From the NCBI GenBank assembly GCA_004525685.1, contig SPBW01000018.1:1-20332 (forward strand): a stretch of 20,332 nt of DNA. Direction: 5' to 3'. Made by a program: the position numbers and the translations under genes. Below, piece by piece: positions 1 through 7,693 of this stretch (the stretch's first letter is position 1; the number at the start of each line of letters is the position of its first letter). Source of the stretch: Candidatus Atribacteria bacterium. GTDB taxonomy: Bacteria; Bipolaricaulota; Bipolaricaulia; UBA7950; UBA9294. Under the pieces are notes generated by a model that did not search any database, was not told where the DNA came from, and saw only the letters and a program-made list of their open reading frames with translations.

Positions 1-141
1 CTGATCGAACCCCGCCTCCAGCACCTTCAACGTGACGTCGGCGTTCTCTGCCACCACTCTGTTTACGCCGGACACGAGTTCTTCATACAACGGACTTCCT
101 GCAACCACGCCTGGCACGAAGATGGCAACGTCATAGGCTGC
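1..141. repeat. Left copy of exact 141-bp inverted repeat
   Basis: The reverse complement of this segment matches 20192-20332 without a mismatch. It begins at the Ala-Ala codons of the signal-peptide cleavage region and runs to the contig edge. Just inside it, at 142 and beyond, the two copies diverge (GTT-GCA here, GTG-GCA in the other). The length equals a common largest k-mer in short-read metagenome assembly, so the contig probably stops where two paralogous genes become identical. The true shared stretch is then longer than 141 bp. Confidence 0.95.
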
Positions 142-216
142 AACAGCGACCCCCATCGTCGTAACCAGACACAACGCCAAGAACAGACTCGCCCTTACTC
201 TTCCGCTTCGCTTCAT
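1..216 (-). CDS. BMP/PnrA-type ABC importer substrate-binding protein, 5' fragment
   Basis: The first 72 codons of a secreted solute-binding protein are visible; the gene runs off the left edge. ATG is at 216-214 on the minus strand, preceded by a good ribosome site (AAAGGGAGG). The N-terminus is a Sec signal peptide of about 27 residues: a Lys/Arg-rich start, a hydrophobic core, and a VAVAA-YD cleavage region. A Cys lies in LALC, but the -1 residue is Leu, so this is not a proper lipobox and a free periplasmic protein is more likely. The mature start (YDVAIFVPGVVAGSPLYEEL, then GFDQ) resembles the basic membrane protein/PnrA family, which often binds nucleosides or related N-heterocycles. 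That substrate type would suit the neighbouring catabolic genes. The last 47 visible codons are identical at DNA level to the gene at the right end. Family call fairly sure; ligand unknown. Confidence 0.8.
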   Translation of the reverse strand, partial: MKRSGRVRASLFLALCLVTTMGVAVAAYDVAIFVPGVVAGSPLYEELVSGVNRVVAENADVTLKVLEAGFDQ

Positions 217-785
217 ACTGCCTCCCTTTGAGTCATCGATCCCTAAGTGTGCGGCTCTTAGTCTGATCAGCCCTCTTGGACTGACTGGCGGCATCATCCT
301 CTGACTCACCGCTCTCGAACTATTAGCATCCATGTCACCCTAGCAGGAACAGCTTGCGAATCCAAGAAACTGTAACGCAGGTGAGAAGGGCTTAAGACTA
401 CATTCGATAGGCTGCACTCCCGTTGATGGGATGCGGTTCTGCGAAGGGATCAAGATGTGGTTCGTCCGCAAGGTGTAGCGGCCTGAGCCACGAAGTACGA
501 GAGGAAGCGGGTCAATCAGACAAGACAGATCCAGAGGAACTGGAGAAGGAAGACTCCTGCTCTCATAAGACGTTTCTCGGCCTCACGCTGGACACGATGA
601 TCCTCGAGATGCCCGCTCCAAGATTCGCTCCTGCCATCTCGATCTCAAGGAGTGATTCTCCTGACACGAAAGGCAAACCAACCGCTCAGAACAGGTCATT
701 TGCGTAGCATTGAATGTCTCAGCTTCCATAGAGCATGACAGGCTCTCATCTCTTCACGCTCAACGTGCTAAACTGCAGACCTGAT

Positions 786-814
786 TTGCCTTTCGCGCAT
801 TCTCGTGGTATGTT
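786..814 (+). promoter_or_regulatory. Candidate sigma-70 type promoter for the catabolic operon
   Basis: TTGCCT (786-791) and TATGTT (809-814) are separated by exactly 17 bp, each matching 4 of 6 consensus bases. TG at 806-807 forms an extended -10 element. Transcription would start near 821, leaving a leader of roughly 185 nt before the hydantoinase A start at 1007. This is the best-looking promoter I found upstream of the operon, but it is judged by eye only. Confidence 0.4.
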
Positions 815-860
815 GATACCGTTGGAGGACTCCCCCTCATCAGCGACTAGATGTGGAGGA

Positions 861-883
861 GATCGTCTATTTTGGAGACGGTC
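861..883 (+). promoter_or_regulatory. Leader hairpin upstream of hyuA
   Basis: GATCGTCT (861-868) pairs with AGACGGTC (876-883) over 8 bp with one G-U wobble and a 7-nt loop. It lies in the predicted 5' leader. No U-run follows, so it is not a simple terminator. It could be a regulatory or stabilising element, or chance. Confidence 0.3.
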
Positions 884-974
884 GAGGAGGACTTCTTGGG
901 CTACAGATGCGCTGATATTAAGCGCGCAAATGTGATTGCGAAGCCTAGAGAACTCCGCTCTCCGACAAACGAAC

Positions 975-1000
975 CTACACATGGGTGTAGACACCGGAGG
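975..1000 (+). repeat. Imperfect tandem duplication of the hyuA start segment
   Basis: Positions 975-1000 match 1013-1038 at 23 of 26 bases, offset by 38 bp. The upstream copy carries ATG GGT GTA GAC ACC GGA GG, the same codons as MGVDTGG in the real protein. It makes a tiny reading frame (981-1010, MGVDTGGWE then TGA) whose stop overlaps the ATG at 1007. The GGAGG that ends the upstream copy now sits where a ribosome site for hyuA is expected. Confidence 0.75.
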
Positions 1001-1006
1001 ATGGGA

Positions 1007-3076
1007 ATGAAGCTACGGATGGGTGTGGACACCGGAGGCACGTTTACCGATTGCGTCGTCATCGACGAATCAGGAGAGGCACATACCTTCAAGGAGTTGT
1101 CGACTCCGAAGGACCCGTCAATCGGTTTGTACAACGTGATTGGGAAAGCTGCGGAAGCTTTCGGGAAGTCGTTGCAGGACTTCTTGGGGGAGCTCGATTT
1201 CTTCGCGCACGGGACGACGGTAGCGACCAATACGCTGCTTACGGGAACCGGTGCAAAGACAGGCCTGATTTGCACGAAGGGCTTCCGGGACACGATTGAA
1301 ATGCGCCGGGCTCACAAGGAGAACATCTGGGACCTATTCCTGGAGAACCCCGAACCGCTCGTCCCAAGATATCTGCGAATCGGTGTCGAGGAGCGAATTG
1401 ACTACACTGGCTCAGTGGTGATTCCCCTCAACGAAGAGGACGTGGTCAATGCGTGCTCAGTATTCAAGCGTGAAGGCGTAGAGGCAATTGCTGTCGCCAC
1501 GCTGTTCTCGTTCCTCAACCCGGAACATGAGTTAAGAATCCGCGAGATCGTCCTCCGCGAGCTGCCGGATGTGTTCCTGTCCATTTCCTCGGACGTACTG
1601 CCCCAAATTCGGGAATACGAGAGAGCATCGACGACAACTGCGAACGCGTACGTAGGCCCCAAGTTGACCGTCTACTTGTCCACATTGGAGAGCAAGCTCA
1701 GAAATGACGGCTTAAGCCGAGCGTTCTATGTCACAGCCTCCAATGGTGGCGTGATGACAGCGGATACCGCAATCCGGCATGCTTCGGCTACGCTGCTATC
1801 GGGTCCAGCTGCAGGTGCCGTGGGAGCGATGTACTTTGCAGAGCTTCTGGGGAACAAGAACCTCATTCTCATGGATATGGGCGGAACATCGTTTGATGTG
1901 ACGCTCATCAATGACGCGCAGGTGACATTAAGCACCGAAGGCGAGATCGCTGGCTACCGAGTCGCGAAACCGATGATCGACATCAACACGGTTGGCGCCG
2001 GTGGCGGGTCCATCGCCGGGCTTGACAAGGGTGGAATGTTGAAAGTAGGTCCGGCTTCTGCGGGATCGGATCCAGGACCTGCCTGCTACAGTCTCGGAGG
2101 AACTGAGCCCACAGTCACAGACGTGAACCTCCTCCTCGGCTACTTGAATAGCGAGTTCTTCCTGGGCGGAGAGATGAAAGTGGACGTTCACGCTGCCGAG
2201 AAAGCGGTCAAGGAACGGATCGCTGACCCGCTCAAAATGACTCTGATGGATGCCTGTGCCGGCATCTTCAGAATCATCAATCAGAACATGGCCGATGCCA
2301 CGAAAGTGGTCAGTGTTGAGCGTGGACATGACCCGCGGGAGTACGCGCTAATCAGTGCCGGCGGGGCTTGCTCCATTCATGCATGCAAGATCGCAGAGGA
2401 AATTGGATCAAGCACCGTGATCGTTCCCAAAGCAGCTTCTGTGTTCTGCGCTTTGGGAATGCTTGAGTCCGACATTCGATTGGACAGCGTTCGCTCATAT
2501 TTGGGACAGATCCCGGGTATCGACTTGAAGGATCTGAACGCGGCCATTGCGGAAGCTGAAGGGACGGCGCTGGCGGAGCTGCTTCAGGAGGGTGTTGAAG
2601 AAGAACGAGCTGTACTCCTGCGCTATGCCGACATTCGCTATCTGGGACAGCATCATGAAGTGACCGTTGAGATTCCACACGGGTGCACGATCGACGAAGG
2701 ACATGTGGGGCAGATCGCGGACGCGTTCCACCGTGCACACGAGCGACTCTATACCTACGCTACACCGGAAAGCCCGCTGGAAATCATGAACTTCCGAATC
2801 ACCGCAGTGGGAGCTGTCGACAAGGCTGACATATCGGCCGAGAGCGGCGCGGCCAAAGATCTGGCGTTGGCGATCAAGGGGGAACGAAGCGTCTTCTTTG
2901 AATCAATCGGCGACTTCGTTCAAACAACCGTGTACGACAGAACGAAACTGGGCCCGGGAAACGTCGTGCAGGCGCCCGCAATCATCGAAGAACGGATTAC
3001 AACCGTTGTCGTCCATCCGGGCTGGAGCGCTCGCATTGATGGATTCGGTAACATCATCATGGAGGAAGAACTGTGA
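1007..3076 (+). CDS. hyuA: Hydantoinase/oxoprolinase A subunit (HyuA-like)
   Basis: This is the ATPase-type subunit of an ATP-dependent hydantoinase (N-methylhydantoinase/5-oxoprolinase family), which with HyuB hydrolyses a cyclic amide to an N-carbamoyl amino acid. From ATG 1007 it is 689 aa, normal for the family. The frame stays open back to 851, but homology begins at MGVDTGGTFTD, and GGAGG at 996-1000 is spaced 6 nt from ATG 1007. ATG codons at 1001 and 1019 are alternatives. Actin-fold nucleotide motifs are present: DTGGTFTD (residues 8-15), HGTTVATNTLL (68-78), SGPAAGAVG (about 265), MDMGGTSFD (about 289), VGAGGGSIA (about 329) and a GSDPGPACY region (about 353). Its stop overlaps the next gene by GTGA. 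It is probably the first gene of the operon. The exact substrate (N-methylhydantoin, hydantoin, oxoproline or other) cannot be read from sequence. Confidence 0.93.
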   Translation: MKLRMGVDTGGTFTDCVVIDESGEAHTFKELSTPKDPSIGLYNVIGKAAEAFGKSLQDFLGELDFFAHGTTVATNTLLTGTGAKTGLICTKGFRDTIEMRRAHKENIWDLFLENPEPLVPRYLRIGVEERIDYTGSVVIPLNEEDVVNACSVFKREGVEAIAVATLFSFLNPEHELRIREIVLRELPDVFLSISSDVLPQIREYERASTTTANAYVGPKLTVYLSTLESKLRNDGLSRAFYVTASNGGVMTADTAIRHASATLLSGPAAGAVGAMYFAELLGNKNLILMDMGGTSFDVTLINDAQVTLSTEGEIAGYRVAKPMIDINTVGAGGGSIAGLDKGGMLKVGPASAGSDPGPACYSLGGTEPTVTDVNLLLGYLNSEFFLGGEMKVDVHAAEKAVKERIADPLKMTLMDACAGIFRIINQNMADATKVVSVERGHDPREYALISAGGACSIHACKIAEEIGSSTVIVPKAASVFCALGMLESDIRLDSVRSYLGQIPGIDLKDLNAAIAEAEGTALAELLQEGVEEERAVLLRYADIRYLGQHHEVTVEIPHGCTIDEGHVGQIADAFHRAHERLYTYATPESPLEIMNFRITAVGAVDKADISAESGAAKDLALAIKGERSVFFESIGDFVQTTVYDRTKLGPGNVVQAPAIIEERITTVVVHPGWSARIDGFGNIIMEEEL

Positions 3077-4869
3077 GCCACGACGAAGAGCGGCGACAGG
3101 AGTTTGAAGGTGCGACGGACCCAATCACTCTGTCGGTCATCTATAACCGGCTGCTGACGATCAACAAAGAGATGGGTATCACCATGATCAATACATCCAT
3201 CTCGCCCATCTTCGCGGAGGTGCATGATTTCTCCTGTGCCATCTGCGACTGGGCAGATCGGATTGTCGCACAGATCGACGGCGTTCCATCCCACACGGCT
3301 TCTTCGATGGAGGCGGTCAAGGCAACGACCGCGTACTTCGTCGATGACATTCACCAAGGCGACATCTTCATCATGAATGACCCCTACACGGGAGGTACGC
3401 ATCTGCCGGACATCACCATCATCAAACCCATATTCTTCGAGGGAGCGCTGCAGTTCTTCGCCATCAACAGAGCTCATCACGGTGACGTGGGAGGAATCGA
3501 GCCAGGCTCCTATTCTCCGAAGGCGACTGAGCTATTCCATGAGGGGATCCGGATCCCACCGGTTAGGCTCTACCGGGGCGAAGAACCCATCATGGATGTC
3601 GTGGACATGATCCGCATGAATACGCGGATGCCGAATGAGTTCTGGGTTGATATCAAGGCAATGGTGGCCAGCTGTAGAGTGGCAGAACGGCGGATATACG
3701 AACTACTGCAGAAGTACGGCGTCGCGACAACACGGGAAACGATCGAAGAGATCCACCACTACGCAGAGCGAAGAATGCGCCTCGAAATCGAGAAGCTTCC
3801 CGATGGAACGTACGTGGGCGAGAGTTACCTGGACTCTGATGGGTTCCAAGAAGAGCCGATCCTCATCCGGGTAGCGATTACCATTAAGGCGGACGAAGCC
3901 GTTGTTGATTTTGAGGGGTCGGACCCCCAAGTCACGGGTTTCGTGAACTCTCCCATGGCCAACACCGCAACCTGCGCCTATGTTGCCTTCCTAACGACGG
4001 TGACGACGCCGGACATTCCCCACAACGAGGGCGCGTATCGACCAATCCATATCCACGCTCCCAAGGGGAGCGTGGTGAATCCTCTATTCCCGGCCGCGGT
4101 GGCGTCCTGCACATTAGATACGGCATGTGCCATCCTAGAGGCGTGCTGGAAGGCGCTCTCGCAGGTACTGCCTGATCGGGTTCCTGCTGGCTGGAACCGC
4201 TGGAATGGCCCCGCAATCACGGGAATCGATCCTCGAAACGAAGGATTCTACGTCATGTTCGGGTTTAACGGCTTTGGTGGCGCAGGGGGTATGAGTGGCA
4301 TGGACGGACGTCACTACATCGGTGACGGGATCGATCTCGGCGGACTGATAGCGCCCAACATCGAAACCAATGAGATGGACTATCCGCACATCACGGAATT
4401 CAACGAATTCACCACAGACTCTTGCGGCGCTGGCAAGTACCGAGGTGGCTGCGGAGCGAGATACAGAATCAAGATGTACGACGAGGCTCCGAATCTGGTG
4501 ATGTTCGGAGATGGTCGTGTCCACCCTCCCTACGGCCTATTCGGGGGGCGGCCCGGTTCCGTCAATATGGCATATATCAATGAGGGGAGCAAAGACGAGT
4601 ACGTGATCAAATCGAAGGAATCTCTGCGGCTTGAGCGGGATGACGTCTATACCTCCTACCCTTCCGGTGGGGGTGGATGGGGTAACCCACTTGACCGAGA
4701 TGTCGAACGTGTCCGGCAAGATGCACGCAACGAGATCATTTCGGCCAGATGTGCGCAAGAGACGTACGGCGTTGTGTTCAAGCCGGGCAGCTGGGATGTA
4801 GATACTGAGGCAACAGAGGCGCTACGCAAGGCGCGCAACGCAGAAGGAAAGGAAGTGCGAAGTGAGTAA
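3073..4869 (+). CDS. hyuB: Hydantoinase B subunit (HyuB-like)
   Basis: This is the partner of HyuA and carries out the ring-opening amidohydrolysis in the HyuA/HyuB complex, in the cytoplasm. It is 598 aa, starting at GTG 3073 with GGAGG at 3061-3065 and a GTGA overlap with the hyuA stop. Family signatures visible are NDPYTGGTHLPD (residues 102-113), HHGDVGG (135-141, a likely metal or active-site region), a Gly-rich GAGKYRGGCGARYR stretch, and the C-terminal PSGGGGWGNPLDRD typical of hydantoinase B and acetone-carboxylase alpha relatives. No third subunit of acetone-carboxylase type is adjacent, so a hydantoinase/oxoprolinase role is preferred. The stop overlaps the next gene by 8 nt, suggesting coupled translation. 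Confidence 0.93.
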   Translation: MSHDEERRQEFEGATDPITLSVIYNRLLTINKEMGITMINTSISPIFAEVHDFSCAICDWADRIVAQIDGVPSHTASSMEAVKATTAYFVDDIHQGDIFIMNDPYTGGTHLPDITIIKPIFFEGALQFFAINRAHHGDVGGIEPGSYSPKATELFHEGIRIPPVRLYRGEEPIMDVVDMIRMNTRMPNEFWVDIKAMVASCRVAERRIYELLQKYGVATTRETIEEIHHYAERRMRLEIEKLPDGTYVGESYLDSDGFQEEPILIRVAITIKADEAVVDFEGSDPQVTGFVNSPMANTATCAYVAFLTTVTTPDIPHNEGAYRPIHIHAPKGSVVNPLFPAAVASCTLDTACAILEACWKALSQVLPDRVPAGWNRWNGPAITGIDPRNEGFYVMFGFNGFGGAGGMSGMDGRHYIGDGIDLGGLIAPNIETNEMDYPHITEFNEFTTDSCGAGKYRGGCGARYRIKMYDEAPNLVMFGDGRVHPPYGLFGGRPGSVNMAYINEGSKDEYVIKSKESLRLERDDVYTSYPSGGGGWGNPLDRDVERVRQDARNEIISARCAQETYGVVFKPGSWDVDTEATEALRKARNAEGKEVRSE

Positions 4870-5998
4870 GGGAAAGATAGCGGTGCTAGGCGCTGGCAGT
4901 GGAGGATTCATGTCGGCTGCCGATTTCGGTCTGATGGGGTACGAGGTAGCACTCTACTCTCGCAACATCGACAAGATTGCCGGAGTGAAGGCCAGAGGGG
5001 GCATCGAGATCCTTGATATCGACAGCAACCCCACCGGCGACTTCGGCAAAGTTGCGTGTGCCACGGACGACATCGCCGAGGCCGTGAAGGGTGCGAGCGT
5101 TATCGTGAATCCCATTCCCTACTTCGTGTGCGAAGAATATGCCCGACTGGTCGCACCGCATCTTGAAGACGGCCAAGTGGTCCTCTACCTCGGAAAGGGC
5201 GGAGCGTCCCTTACGTGGGCGAAGGTCCTACGCGAAATGGGGATCACCAAGAAGGTCTATCTTGCGGACTGCAATACATTGCCCTACGGAACATCCCGGA
5301 AGGGGGATGCCCAGGTACGGCTGGAGAACCGAACCCAGAACCTGATTATCGCCACCTTCCCCGGGAAGGACATCGATCACGTAATCGGAGTAGTAAAAGA
5401 GCTTTATCCAGAATCTCACGGCTATACGCTTCGAGCCGGACAGAACGCCATTGATAGCATTCTCGTCGACTACAACGCGATCACGCATACACCGCCGATG
5501 GTCTGCAATGCCGCAAAGATCGAGATGGGGGTCAAGAATTTCTGCCTATTCGGCAAGGCCGAGAATACGCCAGCCGTTGTCAGGCTCATCGGGAAGATCG
5601 ACCGCGAGCGGATGGCCATTGGCGAGAAGCTAGGCCTGACGCAGTACCCGCTGGAAGAAGAAATCATGATGGTGAAGTGGAATCGCAATCAGGAAGATTT
5701 CGTCCTCCCGCTTTATGACGCCATTCACACCCCGTTCCTGGAAGTGTGTGAAGGTCCTTTTAGCCTGGATGTCAGACATTTGACCGAAGACATTCCCTAC
5801 GGACTGGTGACCTTCTCATCGTTGGGCAAACTTCTCGGCGTTCCCACCCCATTCACGGATGCAATCATCACGATATCCGAAGGGCTGTTGGATCGAGACT
5901 TCCGAAGCATCGGCCGAACCATTGAGGACCTCGGCCTTGAAGCGGATTGGTCGATCGAAGAAATCAAGACCTATTTACACGAAGGCAGGAGGTCGTAA
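4862..5998 (+). CDS. Octopine/nopaline dehydrogenase family oxidoreductase
   Basis: A 378-aa NAD(P)-dependent dehydrogenase of the octopine/nopaline type. These enzymes form or split N-(carboxyalkyl) amino acids, that is, they oxidise a secondary amine C-N bond next to a carboxylate. The Rossmann motif GAGSGG (G10-x-G12-x-x-G15) follows a beta strand at the N-terminus. The C-terminal opine-dehydrogenase domain carries ITHTPPMVCNAAKIE, matching the family's NxxxHPxxxLxNxxxIE pattern, with His209 as the likely catalytic residue. The start is GTG 4862, overlapping hyuB. The real substrate is unknown. In this operon an N-substituted amino acid released from the hydantoin branch is a reasonable guess, not something shown. 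Confidence 0.85.
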   Translation: MSKGKIAVLGAGSGGFMSAADFGLMGYEVALYSRNIDKIAGVKARGGIEILDIDSNPTGDFGKVACATDDIAEAVKGASVIVNPIPYFVCEEYARLVAPHLEDGQVVLYLGKGGASLTWAKVLREMGITKKVYLADCNTLPYGTSRKGDAQVRLENRTQNLIIATFPGKDIDHVIGVVKELYPESHGYTLRAGQNAIDSILVDYNAITHTPPMVCNAAKIEMGVKNFCLFGKAENTPAVVRLIGKIDRERMAIGEKLGLTQYPLEEEIMMVKWNRNQEDFVLPLYDAIHTPFLEVCEGPFSLDVRHLTEDIPYGLVTFSSLGKLLGVPTPFTDAIITISEGLLDRDFRSIGRTIEDLGLEADWSIEEIKTYLHEGRRS

Positions 5999-6999
5999 TG
6001 GACGATCTGAAAGGGCAATCGATTAGCGGAATCACCGATGTGGATAAGGAACAGATCGAGATGATCCTGGAGGTCTCCAGAGACCTGAAGAAGGATCTGA
6101 AGCAAGGTAAACCCCATCGCCTCCTTGAAGGCAAGAGCCTGGGGGGCATCTTCGAATCCCCCTCCACGAGAACAAGCATCTCGTTTGAGACCGCCATGAT
6201 GCAGCTTGGCGGACACATGCTGTGGCTTGATCAGAGCCGTCTCTGGGTCGGTGAAGCTGCCGAGGAGGACTGGCAGGACACGATCAAGACACTCAGCCGC
6301 TATCTGGACGGGATCGCCTACCGCGCGATGCGACGCGAGCGAGTTGACTCGGCTGTCGAGTACGCGGACATTCCTGTGATCAACGCGTCCTGTCCCGTTG
6401 AGCATCCCTGCCAAGCCTTTGCTGATGTTCTCACGATGCAAGAGAAGAAGGGGCCTGTCAAGAATCTTAAAGTTGCCATGTGCTGGGGCTACCGCACGGC
6501 GAATCCGCCCGCTGGCCTTGTGAACTCGACGATGCTCATGGCCGGGAAACTCGGATTCACGCTGAGCATCGCTTGCCCTGAAGGATTTGATCCTGATGCG
6601 AGGATCAGACGTCTGGCGGACCAAGCAGCAGCCATGTCAGGCGGCACCATTGAAATCGTCCGGTCGTACGAAGAGGCCGTTAGAGATGCCGATTTCATTA
6701 ACGTCTATTCGTGGGTATCACCCGAGGTCTTCGCTCGGGGACTGGAGACCCATTTCAAAGGCGATCCCGAGTTCATTGAGATGAAATCGAAGCTGAAAGA
6801 CAACTGGATGGTGGACCAAGCAGTCGTCGACATGGCCAAGCACGATGTGAACGTCATGCACTGCATGCCCATCTCGAGAAACACTGAAGTCACAGACGAA
6901 GTCCTCAACTCGGACAGGTCAATCATCTACGACGAGGCGGAGAATCGACTGCACACGGAAAAAGCAATGCTCGCCCTGACCATGGGCGGCTACCGCTAG
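5998..6999 (+). CDS. Ornithine/aspartate carbamoyltransferase family protein
   Basis: A 333-aa carbamoyltransferase. The start is ATG 5998, sharing one base with the upstream TAA, with AGGAGG at 5987-5992; an in-frame ATG at 5947 lies inside the previous gene and is rejected. Carbamoyl-phosphate residues are intact: SPSTRT (54-59), HPCQ (136-139) and HCMP (288-291). In place of the ornithine loop (DxWxSMG in true ornithine transcarbamylases) it has YSWVSPE near residues 237-243, and STRT is followed by Ser rather than Arg. Ornithine is therefore unlikely to be the substrate. Beside an ATP-dependent hydantoinase the likely reaction is phosphorolysis of an N-carbamoyl compound to carbamoyl phosphate, recoverable as ATP by a carbamate kinase. 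No such kinase is in this window. YgeW-type enzymes of purine-breakdown clusters are a comparable case. Confidence 0.87.
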   Translation: MDDLKGQSISGITDVDKEQIEMILEVSRDLKKDLKQGKPHRLLEGKSLGGIFESPSTRTSISFETAMMQLGGHMLWLDQSRLWVGEAAEEDWQDTIKTLSRYLDGIAYRAMRRERVDSAVEYADIPVINASCPVEHPCQAFADVLTMQEKKGPVKNLKVAMCWGYRTANPPAGLVNSTMLMAGKLGFTLSIACPEGFDPDARIRRLADQAAAMSGGTIEIVRSYEEAVRDADFINVYSWVSPEVFARGLETHFKGDPEFIEMKSKLKDNWMVDQAVVDMAKHDVNVMHCMPISRNTEVTDEVLNSDRSIIYDEAENRLHTEKAMLALTMGGYR

Positions 7000-7030
7000 G
7001 GCGCATAAGGGAAGTAAGAGGAGAACGACA

Positions 7031-7693
7031 ATGGCGGATGCCGAACGTATCTATGAGATGATGAAGAAGAGCATTGAGACCTATGACAGCGATGCTGCCG
7101 TCGCCGCTGCTGAACAGGCGGTCGCAGAGGGGCTCGATCTAGTTGAAGCTGTAGAGAAAGGATTTGCCAATCCAATCCGAGAACTCGGAGAGGCCTTCGA
7201 CCGCATGGAGGTCTTCCTTCCCGAACTGACGCTCGGGGCGGATGCCATGAAGGCCGGCGTGGCAGTCCTGGAAAAGGCTCTCAACGCGCAGGGCGGGAAG
7301 CTCGAAACAAAAGGGATAGTCGTCGTCGGTACCGTGGAGGGCGACATCCACGACATAGGCAAGAGCGTAGTCGCCACGTTGCTACAGGCGAATGGGTATC
7401 AGGTGTATGACCTGGGAGTCGATGTGCCTTCACCGCGCATCATCGAGGCCGCCGAATCGCACAACGCAGACATCATTGCCATGTCTGCTCTGCTCTCAAC
7501 CACCATGCTGTATCAGCGTGATGTGATCGAACTCCTCAAGAACAAGGGCGTGAGAGACAAGTATTTCGTTCTTGTAGGCGGAGCTCCGGTGACTCAGGCG
7601 TGGGCAGATGAGATTGGCGCGGACGGGTTTGCCCATGATGCCTTTGAGGCTGTCCAACTACTGGACAGCGTCAAGGAAGGATGGGGCAAGTGA
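7031..7693 (+). CDS. Methylamine-type corrinoid protein (MtmC/MttC family)
   Basis: A 220-aa methyl-carrier protein that receives a methyl group on cobalt from a substrate-specific methyltransferase and passes it on, normally to coenzyme M or tetrahydrofolate. The N-terminal half is the helical B12-binding cap. The C-terminal half has the Co-ligating signature GDIHDIG (D105-x-H107-x-x-G110), then SALLS (152-156) and VGGAP (182-186) of the Rossmann-like cobalamin domain. ATG 7031 has AGAGGAG just upstream. The stop overlaps the following methyltransferase gene, so this protein is very likely the acceptor for that enzyme and perhaps also for the next one. No corrinoid activator (RamA type) or second-step methyltransferase lies in the window. 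Confidence 0.93.
   Translation: MADAERIYEMMKKSIETYDSDAAVAAAEQAVAEGLDLVEAVEKGFANPIRELGEAFDRMEVFLPELTLGADAMKAGVAVLEKALNAQGGKLETKGIVVVGTVEGDIHDIGKSVVATLLQANGYQVYDLGVDVPSPRIIEAAESHNADIIAMSALLSTTMLYQRDVIELLKNKGVRDKYFVLVGGAPVTQAWADEIGADGFAHDAFEAVQLLDSVKEGWGK

Larger units (their letters stand above)
217..1006. other. Divergent intergenic control region
   Basis: About 790 bp separate the two divergent genes. I see no convincing gene here. Open frames at 423-707 (plus) and 746-994 (minus) lack a ribosome site and recognisable domains. No tRNA, CRISPR or cobalamin-riboswitch core was found by eye. What can be pointed to is a candidate promoter at 786-814, a hairpin at 861-883, and a duplicated segment at 975-1000 that mimics the start of the hydantoinase A gene. 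The promoter of the leftward gene must also lie here; on the minus strand I found only weak candidates. Confidence 0.6.

Noticed and set aside
494..505. AGTACGAGAGGA, identical to the sarcin-ricin loop core of 23S rRNA
   Set aside because: The match is 12 bases only; flanking sequence does not continue the rRNA helix, so it is most likely chance.
423..707. Open frame of 94 codons in the divergent region
   Set aside because: No ribosome site before the ATG, odd composition, no recognisable domain, and it lies in apparent control sequence.
746..994. Minus-strand frame of 82 codons
   Set aside because: Non-ATG start with no ribosome site; it runs antisense over the likely promoter and leader of hyuA and has no recognisable domain.
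851..1006. N-terminal extension of hydantoinase A back to 851
   Set aside because: The extra residues have no family similarity, the mature motif starts at MGVDTGG, and the good ribosome site is at 996-1000.
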